Below are positions 37,001 through 50,900 of a stretch of DNA of 64,000 nt, one piece after another. Numbering within the stretch: position 1 is the stretch's first letter; each line of letters starts with the position of its first letter. Origin of the DNA: Apostichopus japonicus (taxonomy: Eukaryota; Echinodermata; Holothuroidea; Aspidochirotida; Stichopodidae); assembly GCF_037975245.1 (NCBI RefSeq), contig NC_092577.1, positions 4,746,001 to 4,810,000 on the forward strand, in the 5' to 3' direction. Under the pieces are notes generated by a model that saw only the letters and a list, made by a program, of their open reading frames with translations, was not told the origin of the DNA and ran no database searches. The position numbers and the translations under genes were made by a program.

Positions 37001-40000
37001 TTTATAAGAAAACTGAGAGGAAATGTTTTAAGCAAACTTATAAAGGTAATGAAAAAATTCAGAGATTAATGTGACAAATTCATGGACCTCCAATTGGCAT
37101 ACGAATGTGTGCTGCTTTGAGTGAGTCTAAGTAGGTCGAAAATTTACACTATAGAGTTTGGTATTATTCAAAATCCATTCTTCCTTGTTATGAATAGATA
37201 ACAAATGTTCTTAGCTGCTCTGGAAGTTTTTGATCACAAGTTTCTCTATCACATAGAGGTGTGATGATATTTAGGTTTTACTTCACCATGGAGGATTGAT
37301 GATGTCACTTAGTGAAGGATATTAACTAAACCGTTTGCTTTAATCATATTTTCTAGTCTGAGAATTCATGTCAACAATTTAAAACAAAATCTGTCATTTA
37401 GCTCATACTCTGAAACAACTGGTTTCATTCATGATATAAAAAAATATATAAAACAAAACTTATTCTAGTTTTTGGTGCTAAATCATCATTCTCTATGAAA
37501 TTGATGAAAATGAGATGCACTGGAACTGTTGAAAAGTGAGATCAAAGTTCTTTTTGTAGTTTTTTTTTTATATTTTTTTTTTATTGGTTTGTGTGTTTTA
37601 TTAGTATTTGTCACTTTTCAATGGTAAAAGTGTGCTTCAGACATTCAGACAAGATCGTCCAAAACGCCTTCTAATATGTAATGCCATATATATATTGGCG
37701 AGCATCAATTTCTCTGCCAAGCATCAATTAGGCAGTGACACCTGTATTCAGCTCTTCAAGCTGTCGTCTGTCTTGTGCGAAGGTTATGCACAGATTCATT
37801 TCAGATTCAGAAATACGTTGCTAGGTATTCAACAGATACCTTACCAACAATTTGATGGGCCTGCAGCAGCCCACCGCCTGTCGTCTACAAACATTAGCAT
37901 TTTACATTATGTGTGTACAAAAGAAATTACTTTTCAAGGTGTCGAGATGTTGCAACATTTGTTGCAACATTTTGCCATGAGCAGGACGGTCCAAACAGCC
38001 TTGTTCGATTCTTTGCCGGAGGTAGAAGGAATCTATGCGATGGTCATGGTGTCTGTGTGTGAGTATTTGTGTGTGGGTGCTGTGTGTGTATGTGACTTTT
38101 GCTGGTAAACACCGTAACTCAAAAAGTTTGCGGTGGATCAACCTCACACTTGATATGTCAATCTATCTTATTGACTACAAGAATCTTACGTTTTTTTCTG
38201 TGAAGTTCAATGGTCATTTGGATTCAACAGAGGTCAAAATCTGAAAACTTTTCAAGCATGATAACTCCAAAAGTATGTGTTTGTTGAACTTCAGAAATGG
38301 TATGCAGATCCAGCTTGGTGAGTAAAAGAACCCTATTGAAATTGGACCCAGTCAAGGGTCATTTAAGGTCAACAGCCTTCTATATTTTAGGTGGTACTTA
38401 ATATGTACTGAACAGTCATCATAATTATTATGACGTACTGTCTTGCCAAATTTGGGCCATTTTGTGAAGAGATGGTTCGATTGAAATATCCAGTTTTAAT
38501 TCATCTTTTTTTCTGTTTAAATTGCTATCTCTTTTTTCAAAACATCACTCAAACACATGCATAACAAGATGGCTTTGACATTTCCAATTTCATAACAGTT
38601 GACATTGGTCTTGGCTTTCCCATGTTTATGATGGAATTCATGAATAAAGAGGCTTAAATGTGTCAGTTTCTTCTTAAAAACAAAAGTCAACTCGTCAACA
38701 ACTGTCAAAAATTCATGTTGATTCTTTCAAATTTTCTGATGTCTTTGTCTTGTTTTGGTGTGTAAGTTTCTACTTGCACGTCAATCACAAAGGTTATCTG
38801 CTAGTTTATCTGGGTAGGTTATATCGTTATATTAAGTAAATAGTTTACTAAGCAATGCTAACCTACCATGCCTGACCAACCATGCCAAGGTGATCGGTTT
38901 TAGAATTATTATTGCAGAACTCCACAGAGAGGATATTTTTTGGAGGATAAAGTTAACATGTACACTATGTTTTTTTTTAACCGTGGATGGAGGGGAAGGC
39001 GAGAGAGGGGAGGGGAGAAGCTTGGGACAGCTGTCAGTCCTGCTCCCACCCTGCTGTACCCTTGTCCTGCTACCACCCTGCTGTACCCTTGTCCTGCTCC
39101 CACCCTGCTGTACCCTTGCCCTGCTCCCACCCTGCTGTACCCTTTCCTCTAAAAAGTTATTGTAGTAATGAAATAAAATATTGTATGTTAAATACATTTC
39201 ACTATGAAATGTGTTTACTTCTTGTTTACATTAAGTAATGTCAGATGGGTCAGTGGTCTTACATAGGTGAGTGGTACTAGATCAGGGTTGTCCAACCTTT
39301 TGCAGAGGAGGGCCACATGGAATGATTATGATGAAAGAGGGGGCCGCATGAACCCTACGCTCGATTTTTCGATGTTTTGCCCGAAGCCAAGGCAACAAAA
39401 TGTGAGCACTGCGCGCGGAGCGCACTGATTTATTTTCCTTCCTAATAAAACAGATGAATAAAGTCCAGCCGCCCCCCCCCCCTCCGCTGAGAGTGTCACA
39501 CAAACGGACCTGTATGCAGTTTTTTGGACCCAGAAGGTTTGAATGATTGATTATATAGCTTCAAATTGTTATCAAGAAATCTGCTCACTAAAATTTCGCA
39601 CCGTAGAGCATCTCTGGCGGGCGGGACGCAACCCTGCGGCGGGCCGGACTGTGGCCCGCGGGCCATAGGTTGGACAACCCTGTACTAGATGGACTGATAA
39701 CTGTGCAAGCTTTTACCTCCAAACAGAAAAAAATAATAAAATCTTATTACAAAAAACTGCTCATCTACCATCAAATATGCCTTGGTTTAATTAGTACAGT
39801 AAACGTCTAAAATTTAGATTGAATGATATTTCAATCCTAACAGGAATGTCTTCCAAGCAGGGTCTCTTATGAGGCAGTATGCTTATGAGGTAGTATGCTT
39901 ACGAGGCAGTGTGCTTTATGAGGCAGTATGCTTAAGAGACAGTATGCTTATGCTTATGAGGCAGTCTGCTTACGAGGAAGTGTGCTTACGAGGCAGTGTG

Positions 40001-43000
40001 CTTATCAGGCAGTGTGCTTACGAGGAAGTATGCTTACGAAGCATTGTGCTTACGAGGCAGTATGCTTACGAGGAAGTGTGCTTACATGGAAGTATGCTTA
40101 CGAGACAGTGTGCTTACGAGGCAGTATGCTTATGAGACAGTGTGCTTACGAGGCAGTGTGCTTATCAGGCATTGTGCCTATCAGGCAGTATGCTTATCAG
40201 ACAGTACGCTTATGAGGCAGTATACTTATGAATGAAGATTCTCCTGGATCAAAATCATCAACCCCCCGGGCCCCCCTCCCCTTGCTTCCTGTTTAACTTA
40301 GAATTCAATAAATAGATGGAACTGCATGTCTTAATTACACCAACCTTAATAGTGATAATACTGGCATCTTGGGTTACAATGTGATGAAAGTTGTATATCC
40401 TGAATGTGTCCCTCTCAAAATCTTTCATGCTAATTCGCTCAACATATGGTAGTATACAGAGCTTAAAATCTCTGTTCTGGGGAGCTTTCCCGGTTGTACA
40501 GCTTTCCCTATTCCATGATTTGCTCTGTGTTAAAATATTAAAAGTGGTCCCTTTTGTCGGACTGTATTTATACTGTATCTTTTTGTTCTGCGATAGTGAA
40601 GTTGTATTTAGTATGTGAACCCTCAAGAAATTGGATCATATCATTACTGTTGATACACATTATGATGTCTAAGAGCTGTGCGTTATATGTACTGTAGCCT
40701 GCTGGGAAAGTTTCATGCCTGTAATTTCATGAGAATTAAGTTCTGTACGAAAGTAAAGAGAAACTCAGTTGACAGAGTCTTCTCTAGCTAGTTAACCGCT
40801 AATTTCCAGTTTCTCGCCAACACTCTGAACAGTCCCAAACCCGTCCAGTCAAAAACAACCCATGATAGTCCTTAAGTTGTCTGAAAAAGTAGGCCACATG
40901 ACCACGTTTCACAGAAGTAATTACAAAATACAACAGGTAAAAATGTGTCCCTCTTTCTTTCCTTTTTTTTGGTAATTAAAGAAATTTGACAATGGAAGGT
41001 ATCCTCAAATACTAGTATAGCGCCACCAATGAACTTTGAATGAATTATTCCCCTGTTTACAGTTTGCAATCCACTTGAAATATTATGTCAATATTGACAG
41101 TCATATTTGCGTTGCATATCCTATCCATAAAGTCAGTCAAAGGACTTTAAACTGTGCGTGTTATGCTGGAGGATGGTACGTAGCTTCAGTGTACAGTACA
41201 GCTTAGTATATAGTCCTACAGTGTGCTTTGTAGGGCATTACTGCATCTACCATACATGTGTACATTAAGTACAGTGAATTTGTGTGTATTATTTAGGTAT
41301 TGAGAACTGTTCTAAGCAGTTCCGGATTAACATAGTTAGCAAAAGTAGCATATATGCTATGGGCCCGGCATTTTCAAGGGCCCGCGCTAAATGCTTGCAA
41401 GGCCGGGCCCATAGCATATGGGCTTGGCATTTTCAAGGGCCCGTGCTAAATGCTTGCAAGGCGCTATCAATATCCGATTCAGTGACTCTACACTTGCTCT
41501 GTTACTATAGTACTATACCACCTTCAACTTTTATGAATGACTGGTTGTTTTTAGGTTAATGATTTTAGCCAATTACCTTCAAATTGGGGTTATCATTTTA
41601 ACACAGTAATTAATGGGAGTGTGGCATCTAGTGCTATATATGCTGCGCATGAATATTTGAAACTGAAGTCGTAGCTCTAATTGTTGGGGAAGTGCAACCT
41701 GCCCCTGTGTAAATATATTTTTGTATTTAGGTTTGTTGCACATCTTAGAGGAAGTAAGTTTCAATATGGAAAATGGATGACCTCAAAGGGACAAAAACAG
41801 CAGGAAATCATTCACCGGCTTTCCACGAATTACAGATGTTCCGTCAAATAATGTTTTCAGCGTTTTTAATCATGTGGTATCCTGAATGATACATTATGGA
41901 GAAACTGATGGTAGTTCATGTTGGTTTAATCTGTAGTAGGCCTCTATTTTATTTTCATCTCTAAATTCTTGTAGAAGTTCTCAGTAACTAAACACTACCC
42001 CTCACCTCAATCAGTAGCTGACATGTTGGCCATTCATGGCACCTTACATTTCCTGTATCATTACCATATAAAGTTGTAAACCTCTTTAACTCAATAGTTA
42101 ACTATATTGGTACTCTGAAATAACCTCAATTGACCCTATTTTTTGCACCAAATGTTATTTCATTTCTGTACTCTAACATCCAACCCCCCCTCCCCCCCCC
42201 CCAAATAAAAACAGATCCTGTTTGAATCACCTGTATTGAAAAAGATCTTATTCTCTTGTTGCTTTTGCACTTGTAAATTATGCATCCTCCAGTCATGGAC
42301 GTGTGTATGTATGCACAGTTAGTACATAGGATACAGGAGCTTAATGAAGGTCACAGTTTTCCAGGGTCTTTCTACTTTCTATTGTCTTGATATCCAGAAA
42401 TCTGGTTTCTAAATATGGAACACCCCTATGATATCCTGTGAAAGTACTACTTAAGTAGGCTTTGATTAACAGGCTCTATGCTATACTGTGTTAAAATTGT
42501 GTGGAAGCACAGTTCAATTTTGTTTTTTGTTTTTGGCAATACGGCCAGTTAACAATATTGGCTGAATATTGCCCTGGTAAGTTTCCGGTTGTCTAGATGC
42601 ACTGAGACTTTCATAATGCCTGTCATGTACAATATATATACACTATATATGTACTATATATGTATAATACAGCAATTTTTAATGATGAAATATATGTGGG
42701 GGGCACCCTTAATGTGGGGGTGGGGTGGGGGTGAGGGACCCAGGGCCACTGTACCATTGGACCCCCTCTAACAGCCTGCAATGGGTATGCAGATTATTGG
42801 TGTAACTTATATCAATTATCATCATGAGTGCATCACCACCAAAGACTGCATCAAATTTAACTTTAAGACCTCTGGTTTCTATTCAGTATTGTATTATAGT
42901 ATATACAGCAAAATAAAATAAAACTGTTAGCAAACTGCTATAGAGCCTGTGTAGAAGAATGTGTAAAAGTAAGTTGGCCTGACGTTTCGATCCTAGCAGG

Positions 43001-44952
43001 AACTTCTTCAGATGCTTTTTTTTTATAGTTTTTTTTTTTTAGTTTCAGAGGCTTTTTTAGCCTCTGAAGGAGATGGTGCTAGGATCGAAACGTCAGGCAA
43101 ACTTAATTTTAATACAGTATGTAGAGCACACAGTTCTGGACAATGTAGTACATACATACAAGCAATAGTACTAATTCTGCAGTTATGCCTATCAGCTTAT
43201 ATTAGTGTTTGTTTGTCACACATCACCTACCGAACACACTGTATCATAAATGATACTGTCCTGGCCCAAATACGGCAGGTTATTCTGAAAAGGACCCTCA
43301 AAAATGCCTCTCCCTCCCTCCCCTTCCTTCACAGGCTAAATATAACCCTGCCCATACCCCATGGCGTTTTCGATACGGTATCTTTCATATCGTATGTATT
43401 TCAAAGAAAACACTGCATTAATTCGACGAACTGGTACCCAAATGGAAAGATGCAAGATCAGGTTTAGTTGTATACTGTACATTGGAAGAACTGTACCAGA
43501 AAGAAAACTCTGAATTCCCATAATTGCTATATAGAAGATGTCAGACACGAACAATACCGTATATGCTTGTCCTACATAGCAAAAACTTTAGTGTTTAATG
43601 GGTTGAAACTAGATACTCGAGTGGCTGTACTCTGTGCCTATCTCCAAACATGACGTTGCTTTGTTCATGAGATTCTTAAAGGGAGTGAAGACTCGCGCAA
43701 AAAGAAAAGTCTAATGCTGGTAATCTGACCTAGTTTCGAATGAGGTGTTAAACAGAAGTGTAAGACACCACCATCGATCCCAGAAAATACACACACAGCT
43801 TGCTACCATCAGTAATTTGACACTAGTGTACAGTCAGTACATACAGCTGCGATCAATACCCACAGCACAGTGTACAAACGATACAGCAATGGACATCTCA
43901 GGTCCAGCTAAAGATAACTATGTATCACGTTTAATTACTGTACTGTCTGCATTTTGTAGCGACATGAACAAAACATCACTTGCAAGCAACGGAAAGTTAA
44001 CTTTTCCAGATGTCCACACCCGGTTTGGGGCGAGTCTTCAATGCCTTTAATGTTCCACTGCAATGACAGGTATCCATTACATGATTAAATTACACTGTAG
44101 ACACCCATGAGTTTTTTAAACCAAACTTTGCTTGCTACTTTCCCACATTACCTTGCTTGTTTCATTGTCTGAAGGTTGGTTGATATGGATCAGCTGTGAA
44201 AGTGTTTCTATTCTGCGTTGATGTTTAACAGGTTAATAAACCATACTTTTATGTAGCCAAGTATGTAGCCATACAGTAGCTACTGTAGTATAAATTCAAT
44301 GTTCTAACTGTAGCAGATCGATACTTGGTGAGTTGCATATTGATTGATATTGATCGATTGACATTGATATTTAATTTACTTGGAAAGAAATTAAACGTCC
44401 ATGGACTAAAACTTGTTGTGAAATCAATTGTAGACTCAGCTAGTACAGAGAGATGGAACTGACACATAGATCTCATTAACGGCAATAAAAATCAATTTAA
44501 AATGCTTCATTATACCAGGCGCGGGGGGGGGGGCAAAACTGGATAAATTATTCCCCAAGTATGTATGTGTATCTTATTTTTTATGGTAAAAGTGAGAGGG
44601 CCTGATTTATCGATCCTTCTTCATAGGCTGAATGACAAGTTACAATAACAGAAGGGACAAATACACACACAGAATACAGACAGGTTAAAAAATGAGCAGG
44701 GTGAACACAAAAAGAGAAAGATGTAGGAGGATTAGTAGACAAGGGATGGAGAGAAGAAAGAACCTACAGGGGGAAGAGGAGAGGTATTCTGTGTGTGTAT
44801 TTGTCCCTTTTATTACTGTTACTTGTCATTCAGCCTCTGAAGAAGATCCTGCCCGTCAGGCCCTCTTACTTTTACACATTCTCTTACACAGGCTCTTTAA
44901 TGGGTAAGCAGTTTGCTAACAGTTTATTTTTATTTTTTTTTTATTTTTTTTT

Positions 44953-44991
<39 letters not shown>

Positions 44992-47900
44992 TTATTATTA
45001 TTATTTTTTATTTATTTATTTTTTTTAATTCTTATTTGTTTTTGTATGTCTATTTTTCAGGTGGAATATTTCGTAAGTTGATCTACTCCGGAGGTTTGAT
45101 GTCCGGTACTACAGCTTTGTGTTACCCTTACAAGGCGGTACAGCTAAGTCAAGCCGAATACAACTGGGTGAAAGATAGGTTAACGGGGCTTTACGATTCA
45201 CAGACAGCCGAACAGAAGAAGACACCAACAGAGGATGTTACAGCTACGGTCAGTATGAGTCATAAACTTGTTTTATGTTATATCACCTGGGAAGGTGTGT
45301 TTGGGAGAGGGGGGAAGGGGGGAGAGGTGGAAGGATTGGGGCAGAAGGGGTGACATTGGTGGTGGGGGAGTGGTAACATGGGTGATATAGTGGTGCAGGA
45401 TTGGGGAAAGGTGACATGGGTGAATAGGTGATGGGGTGGGGGGAGGTGGCAGGGGTGAAGAGGTGATGGGGGTGGGAGATAGGTGATGGGGTGAGGTGGG
45501 GTTGGGGGAGGTGGCAGGGGTGAAGAGGTGATGGGGCTTGGGGTGGGGTGGGTGAGAGGTGACATGGGTGAATAGGTGATGGGGGTGGGAGATAGGTGAC
45601 ATGGGTGATGGGGTGCGGTGGGGTTGGGAGAGACGGCAGTTGTGAAGAGGTGATTGGGGTTGGGGTGAGCGAGAGGTGACAGGGGTCACATGGGTGAATA
45701 GGTGATGGGGGTGGGAGATAGGTGACATGGGTGAATATGTGTTTGCGTGGGGGTGGTTGTGGGGGAGGTGGCAGGGGTGAAGAGGTGATGGGGGTGGGAG
45801 ATAGGTGGCAGGGGAGAGAGGTGACAGTGGTGAAGAGGTGATGGGGGTGGGGAGGGGAGATAGGGGTGCAGAGGTGGTGTCAATGGGGATGGGGAGAGAT
45901 GGTGGCATGGAAAAACAGAGAGAAGTTTTATATTGTTGGTGTTTGAGTGCGTACACTGCTCTGGTGGAGACAGCTTGGGAAAATCCTGCTAAAACATATA
46001 AACAGTTGCAACGTTAGCAAAACATACTGTGTTTAAGAAAGTGCAAGCGTTACTAGATTATGATGTAATATATCTATATATATATCTTACGTCCGTGTTC
46101 ACACATATTATGCAATATTGGTTGTGTACTACATGTATACTACGTAACTGTATGATAAATCTGTAGTGTAGTGACTGTATTGTAGCCTTCTGTCTATGTT
46201 AAGTAGATCTACTGTAAGCAGTGCACGTTAATACTTCCTGCTTTGGCTTCCCTGGGATTTTGAGGTATTTAAATTGTTCCCAAAACATCAGCTTAAGGAA
46301 CTGCTTTTGTTTGCCTTGTAAGTACTGTGCTAGCAATAAAAATAATACCTGCCATGGATTCAAGTTACATGTACATGTATGAGGGGTTCTATATAGAAGA
46401 TCTGTTTCATTTCAAATGCATATATCGACATTTTCAGTAGCCTACTGTAGTACTTTAATAGTCATACCACAAACGCGTAACATCACTGAACTTTGACCTC
46501 TAGCCTTATTTGCATATTCATGCCTTGAAGTTGGTTGTCCTATCCAATTATTCACATTCATATATATGCTGGCATTCATGCACAGCCAGGCCTAGAATAT
46601 GTCACAACTTTTAAAAGCCCGTTGCTATAACAACAACAAAATACCAGTGCATCAAAAATCCACCGGCTCAAACCAAATTCCTACATGTTTGCATTTTCTT
46701 TGAATTATTACAATTTGTCAACTTTAACTTTGCACCGGGAGAAAAATCATGCCGTATTTTTCTCCTTCTTTTTTTCCCACCTTCTACTGGGCAAACAGTG
46801 CAATCCACTGGCAAATTTAGCCAGTAGATAGTTTGCACTCTAGGTGTGATAATACTGTAGAAAATGTCGATTGCACCATCGTGGGAATGAAGACAATTAC
46901 ATTGGTCATCAAAATTGTAGTAACATTTTAGAAAAAAAATTTAAATTTGGGATCAATTTGAAGTTTATTATTTAACGTATGGAAATACCCAACCATGCAT
47001 TATATTCTTTCATTTGTTTGTTGTTTGATCAGTGATCGGGCTAAGGTACAAATACAACTTAGGTTTAACTCTATTAGTGTCTGTTGTCAGGTTAAACCTT
47101 CCATTCAAATACATTAACTTCCTCTTTTGATTCTGAGTAGAATCTAATATCCCATCAACTGTGATAGTTTAAAAATGGTTTTTTCAGTGCATAAAGGGTT
47201 AAATTTAATCTGAAGGGATAAGCCAGTGGGTTCAGTAACTTCTCTGAATTCCACTAAATCTCAAGTGCAGCTGAACTTAGAACTTTGCACATCCATTGTG
47301 ATCCTCCTTCCATGATATGTATGTTACTATGAAAGGAATACAATGTATAGGTTTAGTACATGTCTTGACTTAATCTACATCAAATTTGCATGAAACAAAC
47401 TACAAAAAAAAAAAGAGAGATAATAGTGTATGTATGTAATGTATCTATGTATATATATTCTTCCTGCCAAATATTAACATGTCTTATTTTCATGATGCAA
47501 TATTATATAATTTAACCAAATATGACAAAAATCCACTAGTCTGGGTTCAGAGGGACAGCAGTTATATCGAACACTGTATTAATAAGTACTATAAAAAAAA
47601 ATTAAAAAATACTTCTACAATCGGATGTTACCATGAAAACCATGAAAACCACACCTATGAAACTTGATTACTTCATTCTAGATCAAGATTGCGTGAGAAG
47701 CTTTACAAGGTGATCGCGAATCTTATATTTTAGAGATGTTAATTTCACCGTTGCAGTACATCTGACGGTAAATGAAAAGTAGGGATCTGAAAGATAATAT
47801 GATAATAATAAATAATAATAAATAATATTAAACACTGAAGAATAATTGGAGGAACCTTCGGTGTAATTTCATGCTTTTGAATTTCACTGTAATCAAGTTT

Positions 47901-50900
47901 GCGCAAAGTTTAATGAAAAATAAATCTCAAGGACTTTTAGGGTAACAATAATTAAAGCAAGACAACAAGCAGGACAATAATTGTTTGTTTATTCATTGGC
48001 AGCACCATGTAACTTAAAGGGGAGCACCATGTAACTTAAAGGAGAGCACTCATATAATTAGAGGGAAGCACACTGTAACTAAAAAATTTTACCATGTTGT
48101 GGTTTGCCTTGTCATCTGTGTATAATTGTTTTAAAACCAAAAATATTTAAACAAAAATATCTAGAAAAAAAAATAATAAGAAAAGCTCCCACCAGACAAC
48201 AGGGAAAGTAAAAAACTATTATCTTCAAAACAGTAAGAATCAGTATCCTGTACTGTACATTTCCTCGTGACACATTTGGACGTTTCTGCACATTTTTAGT
48301 ACATCTGGAGAAGGGTCTGGAACCCTGCCTGTGTTTTGCCACATGTCCGCCACCCACTTGGTTGTAGCTTCCTACGCCATCAGATTCACCGGAAACAACC
48401 CCATTTGCCAATACTTTCATGGAAATATGTTAATCAATTAATAAAAGAAATTAATCAGTAACCTGATAAAAGTCCCAATTTATGCAACAACAACCAAAAA
48501 GTATGCTACAATATTAACATCGTTTATGGACTGAACTTTTCATTCAAAACTTTAATGTCAATGTTAGTGCAACTACAGCAAGGAGCAGAATTTATAGGGT
48601 GAAGTTGCCAAATTGGAGGAAGGGACCACATCGGTTCTCTTAAGGTGTTACTTATTACATATCCCCCCCCCCCTCCCACACACCCCTTCTCCTCTTCTCC
48701 TACCCAACCCTCCATCCCTGAGTCCTAAAATATTAGTTCAATCCGGAGTTGAGTACTAAAGCAGTGTCTGTTTCATGCACGGCTTGCGCTGTATTTGAAA
48801 CACCCACAAAATGGGAAAAGGTGAACAGAGCACTAGGTACGAAACTAAAACAATCTCTTGGAATCAATATTTGTCGGAAAACAAAACCATCTTATTTTCC
48901 TTCGCATAATCCTACGTTATGATGACTTTAATTTGAAAGGCGCATAAATGTTCTGCAGGATGTATTTCTGATTTCCAATTTAGTTTTTTCAATTTAAAAA
49001 AAGAAAAAAATTAGTATGTGTAATGGCATTGGCAAATTTATCCAGTATCGCATTGCAAATTACTTTGCAAAATTCCATGCAAATGCAATGCAAAGTGCTT
49101 AACAAGTACAAATGTGCAGGCCATTTTTTTTACATAGGAAATACTGTACAGTTGTAGTCCTTTATATGAGACAATGTTTAGAACCTTCAATTTAAAGTAT
49201 TGTTGAAACAGGTGCTGTGGCCGAGTGGATAAAGACGATGGCATTTGAAGCAATGAGGCTTAGCAGTCGGGAGGTTCGGGGTTCGATCCCCGGCCGGGTC
49301 ATAGCAAGGTGGGTTTTCCCATCTGAAATGACTTCCTAAATTGAAAATGATTCCAAATTTCCAAACTTGAGTTAAAATGTTGAATTGGAAGCCACCCAAC
49401 ATGAAATTTGTAATCCATAAAGCCTGCGCGGGCTTCTCCCACATTCATGGTAGTTTTAAGCATCGTTAAAATAACTGTAGAATGATGAATTTCAACATTC
49501 AATTATTCCTTGGAGGGACTTGGTTTCCCACAGCACCCATTGCTAGGACAGTTCTAAGCAAATCTGAAGTCAGATGTTAAATGAATTCTTTTTCCTGCAT
49601 GGACACTGCAACGTACATCTCAGTCTTATTAGTATTGTGTGGACTGTGGAATATTTCCTATTACATATACACTGTATGTAACATAACATGTATAGGGAAT
49701 GCTGTATCCAGTATAGCATAGTAAAATGCTATGGAAAATGGGCAACTTGCTACACTAAAAGTGCAAAATTGTATAGCAGTTTTTTTTTCTTCATAGGAAC
49801 CATATCATTTTTAATATAACACACAAACTTCAGAACCTATAAAACTGCAATACAAAACTTGTACACTTAGTTATTTCAAAATATATTAAATATGTTGCAT
49901 TGATCCATACAGTACAATTAATGTTAGACTTGTTAGTGTTACCACGGTGATGTGAATGAAATCTGAATGTTCTGATCCAGCCAAATCTGAATATTCTGTT
50001 CTAGCCAAATCTGAATGTTTGGAATCTAGCCAAATCTCAATGTTCTGGTCTAGATAGCCAAATCTGAACGTTCTGGTCTAGCCAAATCTCAATGTTCTGT
50101 TCTAGCCAAATCTCAATGTTCTGGTCTAGCCAAATCTCAATGTTCTGGTCTAGATAGCCAAATCTCAATGTTCTGGTCTAGATAGCCAAATCTCAATGTT
50201 CTGGTCTAGCCAAATCTCAATTTTCTGGTCTAGCCAAATCTCAATGTTCTGGTCTAGCCAAATCTCAATGTTCTGTTCTAGCCAAATCTCAATGTTCTGG
50301 TCTAGCCAAATCTCAGTGTTCTGGTCTAGATAGCCAAATCTCAATGTTCTGGTCTAGATAGCCAAATCTCAATGTTCTGGTCTAGATAGCCAAATCTCAA
50401 TGTTCTGGTCTAGCCAAATCTCAATGTTCTGGTCTAGATAGCCAAATCTCAATGTTCTGGTCTAGCCAAATCTCAATGTTCTGGTCTAGCCAAATCTCAA
50501 CGTTCTGGTCTAGATAGCCAAATCTCAATGTTCTGGTCTAGATAGCCAAATCTCAATGTTCTGGTCTAGATAGCCAAATCTCAATGTTCTGGTCTAGATA
50601 GCCAAATCTCAATGTTCTGGTCTAGATAGCCAAATCTCAACGTTCTGGTCTAGATAGCCAAATCTCAATGTTCTGGTCTAGATAGCCAAATCTCAATGTT
50701 CTGGTCTAGATAGCCAAATCTCAACGTTCTGGTCTAGATAGCCAAATCTCAATGTTCTGGTCTAGATAGCCAAATCTCAATGTTCTGGTCTAGATAGCCA
50801 AATCTCAACGTTCTGGTCTAGCCAAATCTCTATGTCAATACTAGGGCGGATTAGTGGTAACATCACAAGATTGATTGAAGCTTGGTACTGTACTGTGTTG

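Noticed and set aside
39869-40235. Repetitive YEAVCLRGSVLT-type frames
   Set aside because: By-product of a 16-bp minisatellite that keeps all frames open.
43012-43467. 151-codon frame near the hammerhead-like repeat
   Set aside because: It starts in T-rich repeat DNA and crosses the inverted ribozyme-like copy. No reverse transcriptase or endonuclease motif is visible.
45273-45956. 227-codon minus-strand frame rich in T, P, H and S
   Set aside because: It is the complement of the G-rich minisatellite after MIC26/27 exon 4. The periodic peptide is an artefact.
49211-49302. Functional tRNA-Ser (TGA) gene
   Set aside because: Both pol III boxes are perfect, but the acceptor halves do not pair and a SINE body follows without a T-run terminator.
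49950-50835. CRISPR-like regular repeat
   Set aside because: Units are contiguous with no unique spacers, and the setting is an animal intron. It is a minisatellite.
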